Source of the DNA: Bostrychus sinensis
Taxonomy: Eukaryota; Chordata; Actinopteri; Gobiiformes; Eleotridae
Direction of reading: 5' to 3'
DNA: 64,000 nt
Assembly: GCA_020698575.1 (NCBI GenBank)
Contig: CM036252.1
Span: 11,852,492-11,916,491 of the forward strand
Below, piece after piece: positions 43,700 to 55,300 of this stretch. The notes beneath the pieces were generated by a model. That model made no database searches and was not told where the DNA came from. It saw only the letters and a list, made by a program, of their open reading frames with translations. The position numbers and the translations under genes are program-made. The first letter of the stretch is position 1, and every line of letters begins with the position of its first letter.

Positions 43700-46600
43700 A
43701 TGGAGCGGTACGAGTCGTTGGGCCTGGTCGGGGAGGGCAGTTACGGGACCGTCCTGAAGTGCAGACACAGGGAGAGCGGTCGCCTCGTCGCCATCAAGAA
43801 GTTCCTGGACTCGGACGACGATAAAGCGGTGAAGAAGATCGCTCAGAGGGAGATCAAGCTGCTGAGGGTGAGGGTAACCCGAGAGAGAGGCCCGTCAATC
43901 ACTGGACAACAGCGGGACAGAGGGGCGTCCTGGGATATATGTTAGAGCTATAGATAGACATGAACACGGTGGAGTGAACACAGGGAAGGCTGCATTTGAT
44001 ACTGACTACTACGCACGTACTACTGTAGTAATCATGTGGGTATTATGTAAGTGAAATACTATAACGCTAGGGGCAATAGAAACAGGGGGTACCACTACAC
44101 AATAAAGTAGGCCTATGGAGGTTTAAGGTGTCCTACTGAGAGGCAGGATGGGTGTAATGTGTAAGGACAGCGGTGGAAGAAGTACTCAAAATCTGTACTC
44201 AAGTAAAAGCACTGTTACTGTTACTAGCAGAAGTGAAAATACTCAACAAAATCTTGAGGAAAAGTAAGAAAATATTAAGTGTAAAGTTTACTTATGTAAA
44301 CAGAAAGTACTTTACTGTTACTACAACTGCTACTGCTACTACCACTACTAAACCTACTTCAAAAACAGCTACTATAACGACTACTGCGATTGTTACCACC
44401 AGTATTACTACTGGTGCTAATACTTTTTCTCTCTTGGTTGACCAGACTTGAGTAAAAGTCAAAAATTGACAAAAAATTTAAAAATGTGCTCTAAAAGATT
44501 TTTACTGAAACATTTTACACTGAAAATGGCGGTGAAGGCTCTCAGTCGTTCATGTCAACGTAAACTGAAGGATTTAAAGATAGGCATTTGAATAACCACA
44601 TCCAATATTTGGATCCCTGTATTTCCCAATAAGCAGCCTATAATTAGAATAATTTAAAAATGTGTTTTGGTGCTGCAGCATAGCGCAGTTGGCAGAGCTG
44701 TGGTGCATATACAGGGCAACTACAGCCTGCCTCGGCCGTGGGTTTCCCCCATGATTTCCTGTCACTTCTCGACTGCACTATCTAATAAAAAGCCAAAAAA
44801 AAGCGTAAACTATATTTTCAGTCTGCATAAGGGTCTGACTGTTAATTGACAGTTCTTCCTTGCCGCTGTTGCTAAGAGCAGCTCATGGGGGGAAATGTTG
44901 GGTTTTCACTTTAAAACTAAAATATAAACTAAATTCAAGTGTATGACCTTGACCTTTGTTTTTGATTTGATTTAGCAACTGCGGCACGATAACCTGGTGA
45001 ACCTGCTGGAGGTGTGGAAGCGCAGACGCCGCTGGTACTTGGTTTTTGAGTTCGTGGAGAGGACTCTTCTGGACGAACTCGAGCAGAAACCGCACGGACT
45101 GGACCTAAACACCTGCCGACAGTACCTGTACCAGATCCTCAGTGCTACAGCCTTCTGCCACCAGCAAAACGTGAGGCAGCAGTCACAGAACAATACTATT
45201 TTAATCTTAGCTTAAAAACCTTTTTACAGTATTGAATTCTTGTAAATATAATGTAATCATGTTGAAGGCACTTTGAAGACACATATGACATAAAGTTAGA
45301 CATACATTTTTCAAGTTTCTCTTAGATTTCAGCTGGTAAAAAGTAAATTACCGTATTTTCCTCACTATAAGGCGCATCGGATTATAAGGCGCACCTTCAA
45401 TTAATGGCCTATTTTAAAACTGTTTTCATATATTGGGCGCACCGCATTATAAGGCGCATCCACTAGATGGCGCTGCGCTAAAGGGAATGTCAATAAAACA
45501 GTCAGATAAGTCAGTCAGTCAAACTTTATTAATAGAATACAAACCAGCGTTCTTACAACTCCCTCGTTGAAAACTAGGGATGCACAGATACCACTTTTTT
45601 TCAAACCGGTACGAGTACGAGTACTTCCATTTGAGTACGTACCGATACGAGTACTTATATAGGGGTAACTTTATAGTTTATACAGTCACACTGCTGTATC
45701 TCATTCATCCCATACCGTGTCGTCTTTTTGCCGTCTATCCTCGCTCTGCGATGCTAAGTTATTTTTACAACAGAGTGGTTTGAACACAGCTAACCATGGC
45801 TAAAACTAGCTGAATATGGACATGTTATACCTCATTTTAAAGCTTAGATTCTCCTCTATTCAGTCGCTAAAATAATTTTAAAGACAGATTGAGCATCTGC
45901 GCATCACCTGCGGAGATTCGCCATTACATACAGGAGCTAACACAATTAGCAATGGTACTTCTTTTATCAAACAACAACTGCTTCAGACTCCACGCTTATA
46001 TCATTTTCGGGACAACTAGGACAACAAAAGGACAACTGCATAAGTTTTAGGACTCACGTATGATTTGGGATGTTTGGTTGAGCAGAATGTAGAGCCAGCT
46101 TTGCTTTTAAAACCTGTCACTTCGGCGACGCCCCCTGAATATGGTAGCCATAATTAACCAACATTGATCCATATATAAGGCGCATCGGATTATAAGGCGC
46201 ACTGTCGGTTTTTGAGAAAATTAAAGGCTTTTAGGTGCGCCTTATAGTGCGGAAAATACGGTATGTAACCTATTCCTCATACTCCCTGTGCAGGTGATCC
46301 ACAGAGACATAAAGCCGGAGAACATCCTCATCTCTCAGGGCGGCGTGGTGAAGCTCTGTGACTTCGGTTTCGCTCGGACGGTGGCGTCTCCAGGGGAAGA
46401 TGGCGTTTACACCGACTATGTGGCGACAAGATGGTACAGGCCTCCAGAGCTGCTGGTGGGAGACACTCAGTACGGGAAGTAAGTGCTAATGTGATACAGT
46501 AGTGTCATAGTACTTTAGTGAAATACTAATATGTTTTTCATCACAGACCGGTGGATGTGTGGGCTGTGGGCTGTCTGCTGCTGGAGATGTTGACCAGTCA

Positions 46601-49600
46601 GCCTCTGTTTCCTGGAGAATCAGACCTCGACCAAATCTATCACATCGTACGCTGCTTTGGTGAGAACTAACGGCTAATTCTGCTTATATCCTACATATCC
46701 TTTTTAGAGCTCCTTTTTAGAGTCTTGAAAGTCTACTCCAGGTCTGACGGTGAATTTACAAAATCTAGGTAGCCCAGAAGAATGTGTCCTCAAAATAATC
46801 ATGCTCCATTATATCCAGTAGAAAGCAGGAAGTGGAAGTAATAGATGCTTTCACAGGGTTTTGGGAAGCTGTAAACGTCATATTTGTGTTTCAATAATCC
46901 TAATTTCAATGTGTGCCCTAATCGAGCAGCTCCAACACCTGCTTTCCTTTTGCTTCAGGTAATCTGACAGCCCACCACCAGGAGCTCTTCCACAGAAATC
47001 CTCTCTTCACTGGCGTCAGACTTCCTGAGTGCACCGGCCAAGTGTCTTTAGAGCAGCGCTTTCCCAACATCCCTCCAGCAGCACTCGACCTGGCCCAGGT
47101 ACCAGGCTGGTTCAACTCACTGTACTACATTCAGCTTCAATTGTCTGTCTAATTTAAGTGTGTACGGTTTAGAGCTGTCTCCAGATGGACCCAGACCAAC
47201 GACCTCAGTGCTCTGAGCTGCTGGAGCACCCTTTTTTCACACACGACTCCTTCCACATCAGGTACAAATCAATTCTTACACAAGTATCTGTTAAAGTTTA
47301 ACATGGCAAGAAACATGAGGCGCTAACTTTAGACAACAAAAACCTTGAAGCAAAAATAAAGTCAAACAGTGGAAACTTCAATGTCAAAAAAGCCTGAATT
47401 TGCTATGGATTTCGTCAACAATCCTTCTGAGACCATTTTGAACCAGAAATCTATCCAAACTTTGGATGCTTTTACCTCGAAACAGCTTACAAATTTAAAC
47501 ATCAGGAGGGTGCCGCACCCATACATGGACCTGGTACGACTGAAAATGATCTGGGAACAAAGCAATGAGCCCCTTTCCATCAAGTTTACCGAGCACTTTG
47601 AAATTTGAACCAAAATTTATTATCTATCCATCCATTTTCTTCAGCTTAGCCAGGGCCGGGTCACAGGGGCAGCAGTTTAAGCAAAGATGCCCAGACTTTC
47701 CTCTCGCCAGACACTTCGTCCAGCTTCGTAAGCTGGACATAATAATAAACATGTGCACGGTGGCAGAGCGGTTAGCGTTCTTGCCTCCCAGCAAGGAGGT
47801 TGTGGGTTTGAGCCCCAGGCCGACCACCATCACATGAACTCTCTGGGTGGAGTCTGCATGTCCTCCCCGTGTTACCGTGGGTTCTCTCCGGGTTCTCCGG
47901 CTTCCTCCCACCGTCCAAAGACATGCATGTGTTAGGTGAATTGGTGACTCTAAATTGACCCTAGTGAATGAATGTGAGAGTGAATGGTTGTCTGTCTGTG
48001 TTCGTCTCTGTGTCAGCCCTGTGACAAGCTGGCCCCTGTCCATGGTGTACCCCGCCTACGGCCCAAAGTTACTGGGATAGGCTCCAGTCACCCGTGACCC
48101 CTAACGGGAATAAGCGGTAGAAAATGAATGAATGAATGAATAATAAACATAGCATACACAAATGACTTGTGTTAAACATTAAGCTAAATCGGCTCTTGTC
48201 TTTGCCTCGTGTTATTGTAGTGTCGTAGAAAGCTGTTGGGCAGTGGACTCTGGATTTAACCTAGTGTCAAAAAAAGTATATTATTACTATAAAGACATAG
48301 AGAAACAAACCAAAAGTGGCGTGATCTGCTGTAATTCTGTTGTAATGTAAGTTATTTTACACAATATTACTAAGTGATGGACAAAGTAAATAGGCCCATT
48401 TAATACATATATTTGATTTCAGTTATATCAATGTATCAATGCATTTGCCTGCTAACATTAAGGACACCATTGATTAGAGATTAGAGAAGTTACACAATAT
48501 CATCCTGGACTTGTATGACATCGAATGGTAAGCTCCTGTAGAGGAGTGCAGCAGCTGGTCGTACGCCTGGGCGTAGCCTTATGTCTAACGTAGAGTTGAA
48601 AGTTACGACCAGCTCATAGTTATGACGAGTGCACCACTCAGACTTAAGCCCTGTGTGCGTTAGGCCCAGGTGTAACTTTTACGCCTAGTGTTGACCAGGC
48701 GTAAGTCAAAGGATCCGCTTAGTCTCAGTGACAACGCTGTGTGTCTCACTCAGTCAGACCGCTCCACAGCCTCCCAATGCACAGATTTGAGCTGTATCCG
48801 ACGAGCATCACACGCAAAGATCTGCTTTCCACTTTCACTTTTACTCCGGAGAAGCGGCACCGATTACGAGGCAGGTCAGAGGGAAACCTGGAGAAGAGTG
48901 GCGAGCGCTGTCCCATCTCAGCTCTTTCTCACTGATGAGCGAGGGAAAAACTTGTGCCTGTTGTAAATGGAGCAGTCCTGTCTCCCCACACAGTCTGGAG
49001 GTAGTGCTCTCATTTTGTCAGATAATAACAGACAGCACAGCTGATTAAACCCCGCGCTGTTCATGTTAAAGCATTTTAAAGCCAAGACACGCTGCATTTG
49101 CTGTGAATTGTTTACAGATCTCATTGTCGGTAAAATGTACCTTTGTTGTATTAACCTCTTCTATGATGCATGCTCAACTGAATGTGTTGCTATAGGCAAC
49201 GAATACATCACCCATGTATTCTCATGAAACACATGAATTCAGATACTTATTTAGTCCTAATCTTTTGAAATACAGCAATATTTAATGCACTAAAGGGTCA
49301 TCCGTTTTAGAGAATAAGCGATCAATAAAATTCATCCCAGATACCCAAAGCATTAATGGTGTCTGATAAAGAGAGCAGGCAAAGTTCATTCCTAGGGAAT
49401 TGTCCAGTGATAGGGGACCAAAGTCCAAATGGTCTGAATGGTTTGAAAAAGGATGAGTTCAAAGCTTCTCGTCAAACAAAGCCTGGAAACTTGGGGAATC
49501 TAAGCAGACCAAGAACACATTGTGTCGCGAAAATAATTATCTTAATGTCGTGATAATACCGTGAGATTTGGATATTGTTACATCCCTACCGTTGATTGCT

Positions 49601-52023
49601 GGTTTGTGTTACATTATGTCTTAAAACTGACCACAAAAATGATCTGCTTTTTCTACTCCTACATTTTACACAGGTTTTCCGACGAACTAAACACCAAGAT
49701 CCAAAAAGACCACAGGGAGAACTTCACTCTCCCCAAAATCCCCAAAACTATGAGACAAACCAAAGATGAGGTGGAGGAGAAGGAGCGGAAAAGCCACAAA
49801 CTTCCCGAAAATGTGGACGAAAAACTCAAAACTAAAAAGGAGAAAGACTCTAGTGAGGACAAAACAGCTAAAACCAAGAACAAACAGTTATCAAAGCTTC
49901 CCAAAACGAGTCAAAATGCAACTGAATCATCGACAAAGCAATCAAAAGTTATAGTAACTAAGGAGAATGCTGTAAAAGTCTCCACTCCAATGAAAACTAA
50001 AGCTGCAAAACCAACTGAAGCATCAGAAACAGCTAAACTGGCTACGTCCAACAACAACCCGACTTTTAAGGCTAAACCAGGTAGAGCAGCTTCTCCTGAA
50101 CCAAAGCAAGAAGAATTGACGAAAGGGGAGGAAGTAAAAGATACTGATGGATTAGCAACTAAAGTTAACCAAACTACGAAACAAACCAAATTTACCAACT
50201 CAGAGCCAAGCAATAAGTTTATCAAGAGCTACATAAAAACAGATGCGAAGAAATTGGGTGAGCGTTTGGATTCTCAACATCAAAATCTGAACTCAAAAGT
50301 GTTGGAGTCGACTGGGGAACAGATAGTAATGGATGCTATGTTAGGTGTGGAGGAAAGTGAAAGTGGTCTAAATGCATCTCCCAAAATCGCAAAGAGGAAC
50401 CATAATGATGCGCTGACTTTAACCGACAATGATTTGGAGAAAACCTTGAAGCAAAAGTCAAGTCAAACAGTGGAAACTTTAACGTCAAAAAAGCCTGAAT
50501 TCTCTATGAGTTTAGCCAATAACCCTTCTAAGACCGCTTTGAACCAGAAATCTAGCCAAACTTTAGATATTTGTACCTCAAAACCGCTGATGAATTTAGA
50601 CTCAAAAACCCTAAAAAAGTCTACCCCTACTCATAGTCTTTCGAAGATCTCGCAGCAGCCCATTCAGCAGGCAACCACACATCTAAAAGCTTCCAGAAAT
50701 AACCCTGATGGCATGGCTGCTAATAATTTGAGAATAAAGGCTCTTACCAACAACCTTCCTCTGGAGAAATCACAGAGTGTAGTGCCAGCGATTCAAGACA
50801 GTGATAAACATTTGAATAAGGGCCTGAAAGAGGATTGGAGAGGTGACCCAGGAAGTAAAATAGCGGTGGAAAACAGTGAAGTAACTGAGTCGTCAAGAAG
50901 TAAAGAAGAACTTAGTTTTGAAAGCTCTTCCAAAACTACAGCTGAAGCTATAATAGTAGCTGCAGCGCCGGGCCAATCGCAGATACCCAAAGCGTTAACT
51001 GTGTCTGATAAAGAGAACAGGCAGAGTTCAGTCCAAGGGAATAGTCCAGTGAGTAAAACTATAGGAGGTCAAAGTCTAAATGGTCTGAAAGTATTGAAAA
51101 GTGATGAGTCCAAAGCTCTTCCTCAAACAAAACCCGGGAACTTGGGCAATCTAAGCAGATCTAGTACAACACTGGCACCAAACAAGTCCCTAAAGGGGTT
51201 TCCAGGAGAAACAGCAAAGAAAAGTCAGAAAGACGCAGCAGGTTCAGAGTCAACAGTGAACCCAGAGGTAATGGACCGCCGGACTCCTGGAGAGATGTGT
51301 GCTGTTTGAAGATAGTTTCTCCTCCTCCTCTCCTCCGCCTCCTCCTCCACCGTCCTCCACTCCTCAGCTCCTCCCACCGCCCTCTGTGGTCACCAATCAC
51401 CTCAGGTAAAACCATGAAGCAAGAATGAAACTGTGTACCACTGTGAATGAATGTGAGCGAGAAGTTATCTGTTAGTGTCTATTTCCAAACGTCTTCTAAG
51501 CTGTAGAAAATGAAAAAATACACGTAGGAATTGTTTTTCTTCCAGATTTATTGAAAACAAGCACCACAGTCACATTTACAGCCGTCAGCAGCCGATATCC
51601 AGCCTCAGCACGTCTCCACTGTCTTCCACGGTAACATGTTTAATATTAACTGTAAACCAAACCCTACATAAAACACACCTGATGTTATGAGTCTGTCTTC
51701 TTCAGGTCACGGATCGGTGTCTGAGCTGTGAGCGCTCGTTTATGTCCGACCACAGTAACTCCAGCAGAAAGAAGACAGAGGTTTATTTTCCTGATGTCAG
51801 AAGTTCTACGCTTCATGAACGTCAGGCTAAAGAAGGTAACCACAGTGATCTAAAAAGATATATCTGTGATAGGTCCTCTTCAAGTGTACAGCCTAAAAAT
51901 TGATTTTACTTAATGTAATACTCTCCGTTTTTAGGTAAAGGCCAAAAACCAGTTGTGAAGGATCAGAAGAAGGACACCCACCACAAACAGTCAGTCACTT
52001 CTATTTCCACACCAGAGCCTTAG
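43700..52023 (+). CDS. cdkl2: Cyclin-dependent kinase-like 2 (CDKL2), complete, 11 coding exons, unusually long tail
   Basis: Exons: 43700-43867, 44976-45170, 46294-46478, 46547-46659, 46959-47098, 47173-47261, 49674-51267, 51368-51405, 51546-51630, 51706-51835, 51935-52023. They total 2,826 bp (941 aa plus TAG); all GT-AG borders and phases agree. CDKL2 is a CMGC Ser/Thr kinase of the CDK/MAPK-like group. Residues 4-290 form the kinase: GEGSYG at 11-16, lysine 33 in VAIKKF, KKIAQRE (helix C), HRDIKPEN at 124-131, DFG at 144-146, a MAPK-like TDY at 161-163, and RPPE at 170-173 where APE is usual. KKFLDSDDDKAVKKIA and LRHDNLVNLLEVWK fit CDKL2 over CDKL1/4. From residue 297 a Lys/Ser/Thr-rich disordered tail follows, mostly from one 1,594-bp exon, nearly doubling the roughly 490 aa of human CDKL2. 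The last four small exons encode a basic tail ending SVTSISTPEP. AATAAA at 52119-52124 follows the stop. Confidence 0.95.
44165..44480 (+). repeat. GTGGAAGAAGTACTC-type element with a degenerate TAC tract, in cdkl2 intron
   Basis: GCGGTGGAAGAAGTACTCAA at 44169 repeats the start of the element at 2811. 44318-44432 is a degenerate ACTAC tract, as if at an earlier or decayed stage of the expansion seen at 2945-4990. Confidence 0.6.
45349..46263. mobile_element. DNA element with TACCGTATTTTCC ends, 915 bp, in cdkl2 intron
   Basis: Ends TACCGTATTTTCCTCACTAT and ATAGTGCGGAAAATACGGTA, with GGATTATAAGGCGCAC repeated subterminally on both sides. A second element begins inside at 45576 (TAGGGATGCACAGATACCAC). 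The right end stops 30 bp before cdkl2 exon 3. No target duplication is clear. Confidence 0.8.
47750..48150 (+). mobile_element. Full-length tRNA-like SINE with AATG tail, inside the duplicated cdkl2 exon remnant
   Basis: Head GTGCACGGTGGCAGAGCGGT and GTGGGTTTGAGCCCC, body GTGGAGTCTGCATGTCCTCC, tail CCTAACGGGAATAAGCGGTA then (AATG)n. The flanks AATAATAAACAT (47740-47751) and AATAATAAACAT (48139-48150) form a 12-bp target duplication. Confidence 0.8.
48160..49330. other. Unassigned part of the large cdkl2 intron
   Basis: No exon or repeat terminus recognised apart from the flanking exon-duplicate blocks. Probably inserted or expanded sequence, because the matching exon interval is only about 0.36 kb. 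Confidence 0.35.
49674..51267 (+). other. cdkl2: Giant single exon of cdkl2 encoding the disordered tail (531 codons)
   Basis: The exon opens after the acceptor ACACAG at 49673 with the third base of an Arg codon, continuing FSDELNTKIQKDHREN just as the kinase C-terminal region continues in CDKL2. It closes at AACCCAGAG followed by GTAATG. The product is rich in Lys, Ser, Thr, Asn and Pro with almost no aromatic residues. An internal near-repeat of about 31 residues is visible: QKSSQTVETLTSKKP at about 50453-50497 and QKSSQTLDICTSKPL at about 50546-50590. The open frame runs on past the donor to a TGA at 51307, so intron retention would add only about 13 residues. Confidence 0.9.
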
Positions 52024-52118
52024 GGATGACAGAGAATGAATAACTACTTTGTCTTTTTTGTAAAAATGTTTTAAATCTGAGTGCTCTGTGGCTACATTTA
52101 TATTGATTTTGGTTTACA

Positions 52119-52124
52119 AATAAA
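52119..52124 (+). terminator. AATAAA poly(A) signal for cdkl2
   Basis: AATAAA lies 96 bp after the cdkl2 stop codon, a normal distance. It faces the minus-strand AATAAA at 52229-52224 of the convergent secreted-protein candidate, so the two transcripts would end within about 100 bp of each other. Confidence 0.7.
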
Positions 52125-52324
52125 CTTGAAAAGATAGTATTTTAGTTCTGCGGTTTTTTTAGACATGCATTTGATATCTTTGGACAAACGAAGCAACATT
52201 TTGGCCTTATATTAGCAAAATGTTTTATTCTAATAATTTCACAAAACCCTCTACAAATTCAGCTTTGATATTTTTATTATAAATGTAACAACACTTCCAA
52301 AGCCCTTTTTGTCATTTAAGACGG

Positions 52325-55300
52325 TCATTCTTCACTCTCCTCTGAAGAAAGTGACTCTATTGTCCCTTTGTTTTGGTTCGTACGTCTTGCCGTATTCATC
52401 ACTGCCCTCAGATCAAACTCTCTACTTTCAGACGAGGACTGCTGCGTTCTGATTGGCTGAGTCAGAATGTGGTTGATGAAACTGTTGTGGGAGTGTCCTC
52501 TGATTGGTCCGTTGTTATTAGGCGCCGGTTTTGATTGGACAGCAGGTTTAGGGGGCTTGGCATGTTATCTGGTGGAAGATTAGATAAATCGTAGTTAGCT
52601 CAATTAGCCACATTTGTTAAACATTCATACAAAGAGCATTTAAAATATACTGAAGCCTACTTTAGCTTACACCATAAGCAAGCTAAATACTTACTAATAA
52701 CCAAAATATGGCAAAATAAACAAAAATAAGTGCAGCTATACTGATCACTAGCTAGCTTCATCAAAATCTGACCTAACTAGACCACATCAATGCAAGTGAA
52801 AACATAGTCTACTTGGAGATTAGTGTTGTACTGCCTGAGACTGGTCTTGAGAACATTTTTTTTTTTTTACAGCCTTGGTCTTGTTTTGGTCTCGGCTGCA
52901 GTTTTACTTGATTTTGGTCTTGTCCTTGAATCCAAGTTTACTTGGTCTTGTCTCAGTCTCGGGGTTGAGATTTTATTTGCTAAGCATTATCAGAAAATGC
53001 TTTTCTTCATAATTTTGAAGTAATTAGTTTTCTGCATTAGAAGAACTAGGAAAATTATCAGTTTCTGTCTGTTGCATTAGAAAAAAACAAGAAAAAGATC
53101 TGTCTCTGTTTGTAAATTCTGTTGCATTAAAATAATAATTTATGTATTTGAACCATTAAAAGTCCTTAAAGGTTTCAGTCTCGACTCGATCTCAAACCTT
53201 GAGAGAGCCGGCTTTGTCTTGGTCTCGATTAGTACAGTCTTGACTACAACACTGGTGAGGTAATAAAGTGACTAAGACAGAGGTGAGGTGTGAAAGGGGA
53301 GTTCAAGGTGGAGGCGGGATCAGCTCTGAGCTCCTTCTTCTTTGCTAAAACTGTGATGGGCTTTGTTCACGACTGATGAGAATGGACAGGATCAGGAATG
53401 AGTCAGTGGGACAGCTCATGTTTTTGGAGTTAAAGTTTCCAGACGGAGATGGTTTGGACATGTACAGAGGAGGGACAGTGAATATATGGGCAGGAGGATA
53501 CTGAGGTTAGAGCTGGAGGCCTAGAGGAGATTTATGGGTGTAGATGATGCAGGAGAGGGTTAGAAGGGGGCAGAGGATTCACTGTGGACACCTTTGAAAA
53601 GAAAAGGAGGGCTAAAACTCTGGAGAAAAATTAAGAAAAACCAAGAAAAGTAAAAAAAAAAAGAGTTTAGAAATGGACAAAACAATAACACAAATGTACA
53701 GACCCTGATAGTGGTGGTTGGTGTGGTTGCCGTGGAAGTTGTTGCCGTGGTGGTGGTCAGGTCGTTTGCTGCTGCGGTAACGGCAGCGGGGTCGTCGGTT
53801 GCTGCGATAACGACTGATCCAGAATTTTCCGTTTGTGGATCTGGGAGTATCACGATCGCACAGGGGTCCACAGGTGACCCGTCGAGCTCCGGAGGCTCAA
53901 ACCCAGAGAGGAACGGCACCGACTCAGCTGGAAGAGAGGAAAATGTCAAGTTATATTACTGACGTTTTACTACTGGCTCACGTTTTCAAAAGAATCTATG
54001 GGCTTTTAGCAAGAACGTTACAATTAAGTTCAATTTATCTCATTTTTCTGAACACTATGACAGAAAAACAGCTATGGGAGCTCTGCAGGATCATGCTGCT
54101 GTCCGTAAACAAACCCAGTGGACATAGGTCAGAAGAGAAGTTCACCTCCAAGCATTTGATGAAATAAATAAATACCTTTAAACTCATAAAGGATAAGTGT
54201 CCCTCTCAGCAGTGCTCAGTTTATGGGCAGGTTTAGTTAGAGATGTAGAAATGGCTCCTTCCACAGTTTATTTTTTAAAATAAGATAAATACAAGTGTTA
54301 TTTTGATCTGATTCTACTACATACATACTCTATCTAATGACAGGTTTCCAATTTGTTCAAATAGATACTGCTACTTTTTACAATCCTATCATTTGAGGCT
54401 TGAAAATTGACAACTAGCTTTCAACGTTTTAAATATTTAACACAGGGTATATGCAGGAATTCTGAAGTTATATTCAATGCCTTTTAAAGACTTGTAAGAT
54501 CTCAAAATATTGTAGTTTGCAATCATGTCGTGTATCCTTTGTGTCTCTAGCAGAAAAGTACATAACATCGCAAGTAAGCAAGCGGATTTGGCAGGAGGAG
54601 CACGCCTGCACATGGTTGTTTAAGTCGTGGGGTGGCAAAGGAATATAAGAACTAACAAGGACTACACCACAACAAATGGTAGATTTAAAATATTTATTAG
54701 TGGAGGAGGATGAAATGAAGGTATGACGGGGGATGCTGAATACAGAGAGAGAACAGAGATAAGCAGTGTTGTATGGATTTCACAGATTTAAATGAAGCTG
54801 TAGCGTAAATTCAAAAAGGAAGACTGATTTCTTTTCACCGTCTGTAACCAATCACCTCTCAAGCCATTCACATGTATACATCCCAACTCCACCGCAGCAG
54901 CAGAACCATCAGCCTCCTCAGCCTCCACTACCACCAGTGTCTAAATTCCCAAACAAATCTGACAAACTCTCCCTTCATCACATCGCTGACGTCTCTACCT
55001 GCTAGCGCCAAAGTTTATTCCTTAAGTAAATCATCTGTTACACTTTTTCATCATTTGTCCGTTTTTGTTTTAGGTCTCTCCTGGGTGAAATAGTGTTGCT
55101 GGAAAAATGAGAGGAGTAGTTGAGGAGTGTAGTTTGGATGCAGCTGACACTCTTTGGACATAACAACAAAATTTAATACTTCATAAAATCTTGATAAGGG
55201 CTTTAATTTTCCTAAAATGAACTATAGCTTGTGGACGTCTGCCTCTATCCTCTTCACTTTCACAATTACCAACTATGATCGTCTTTAATCTATACAACGT

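Larger units (their letters stand above)
47303..49535 (+). pseudogene. Decayed partial duplicate of the giant cdkl2 exon inside the preceding intron
   Basis: Two blocks in the intron between exons 6 and 7 are clearly related to the giant exon and lie in the same order and strand. Block 47303-47518 matches about 50390-50611 (shared KKPEF, NNPS, LNQKS, QTLD). Block 49331-49535 matches about 50973-51178 (shared VSDKE, RQSS, NGL, QTKPGNLGNLSR). In the first block AAG TCA of the exon has become AAA TAA, an in-frame stop. The blocks are about 1.8 kb apart against about 0.36 kb in the exon; the extra length includes the SINE at 47750-48150. This is an old tandem duplication broken by insertions, not an alternative exon. 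Confidence 0.8.

Noticed and set aside
49561..49673. Taking the long open frame from 49561 as a separate single-exon gene
   Set aside because: 49561-49673 is intron: a clean acceptor at 49673 continues the kinase reading frame in phase, and the frame before it has no family support.
51268..51309. Stop at 51307 as the end of the cdkl2 protein
   Set aside because: A consensus donor at 51268 and four further phase-consistent small exons ending at 52023 with a poly(A) signal make the spliced form much more likely.
53700..53962. Val-rich plus-strand frame opposite the Thr-rich exon
   Set aside because: It is the antisense of the Thr/Ala-rich exon; only the minus strand has the acceptor and phase match to a signal peptide.
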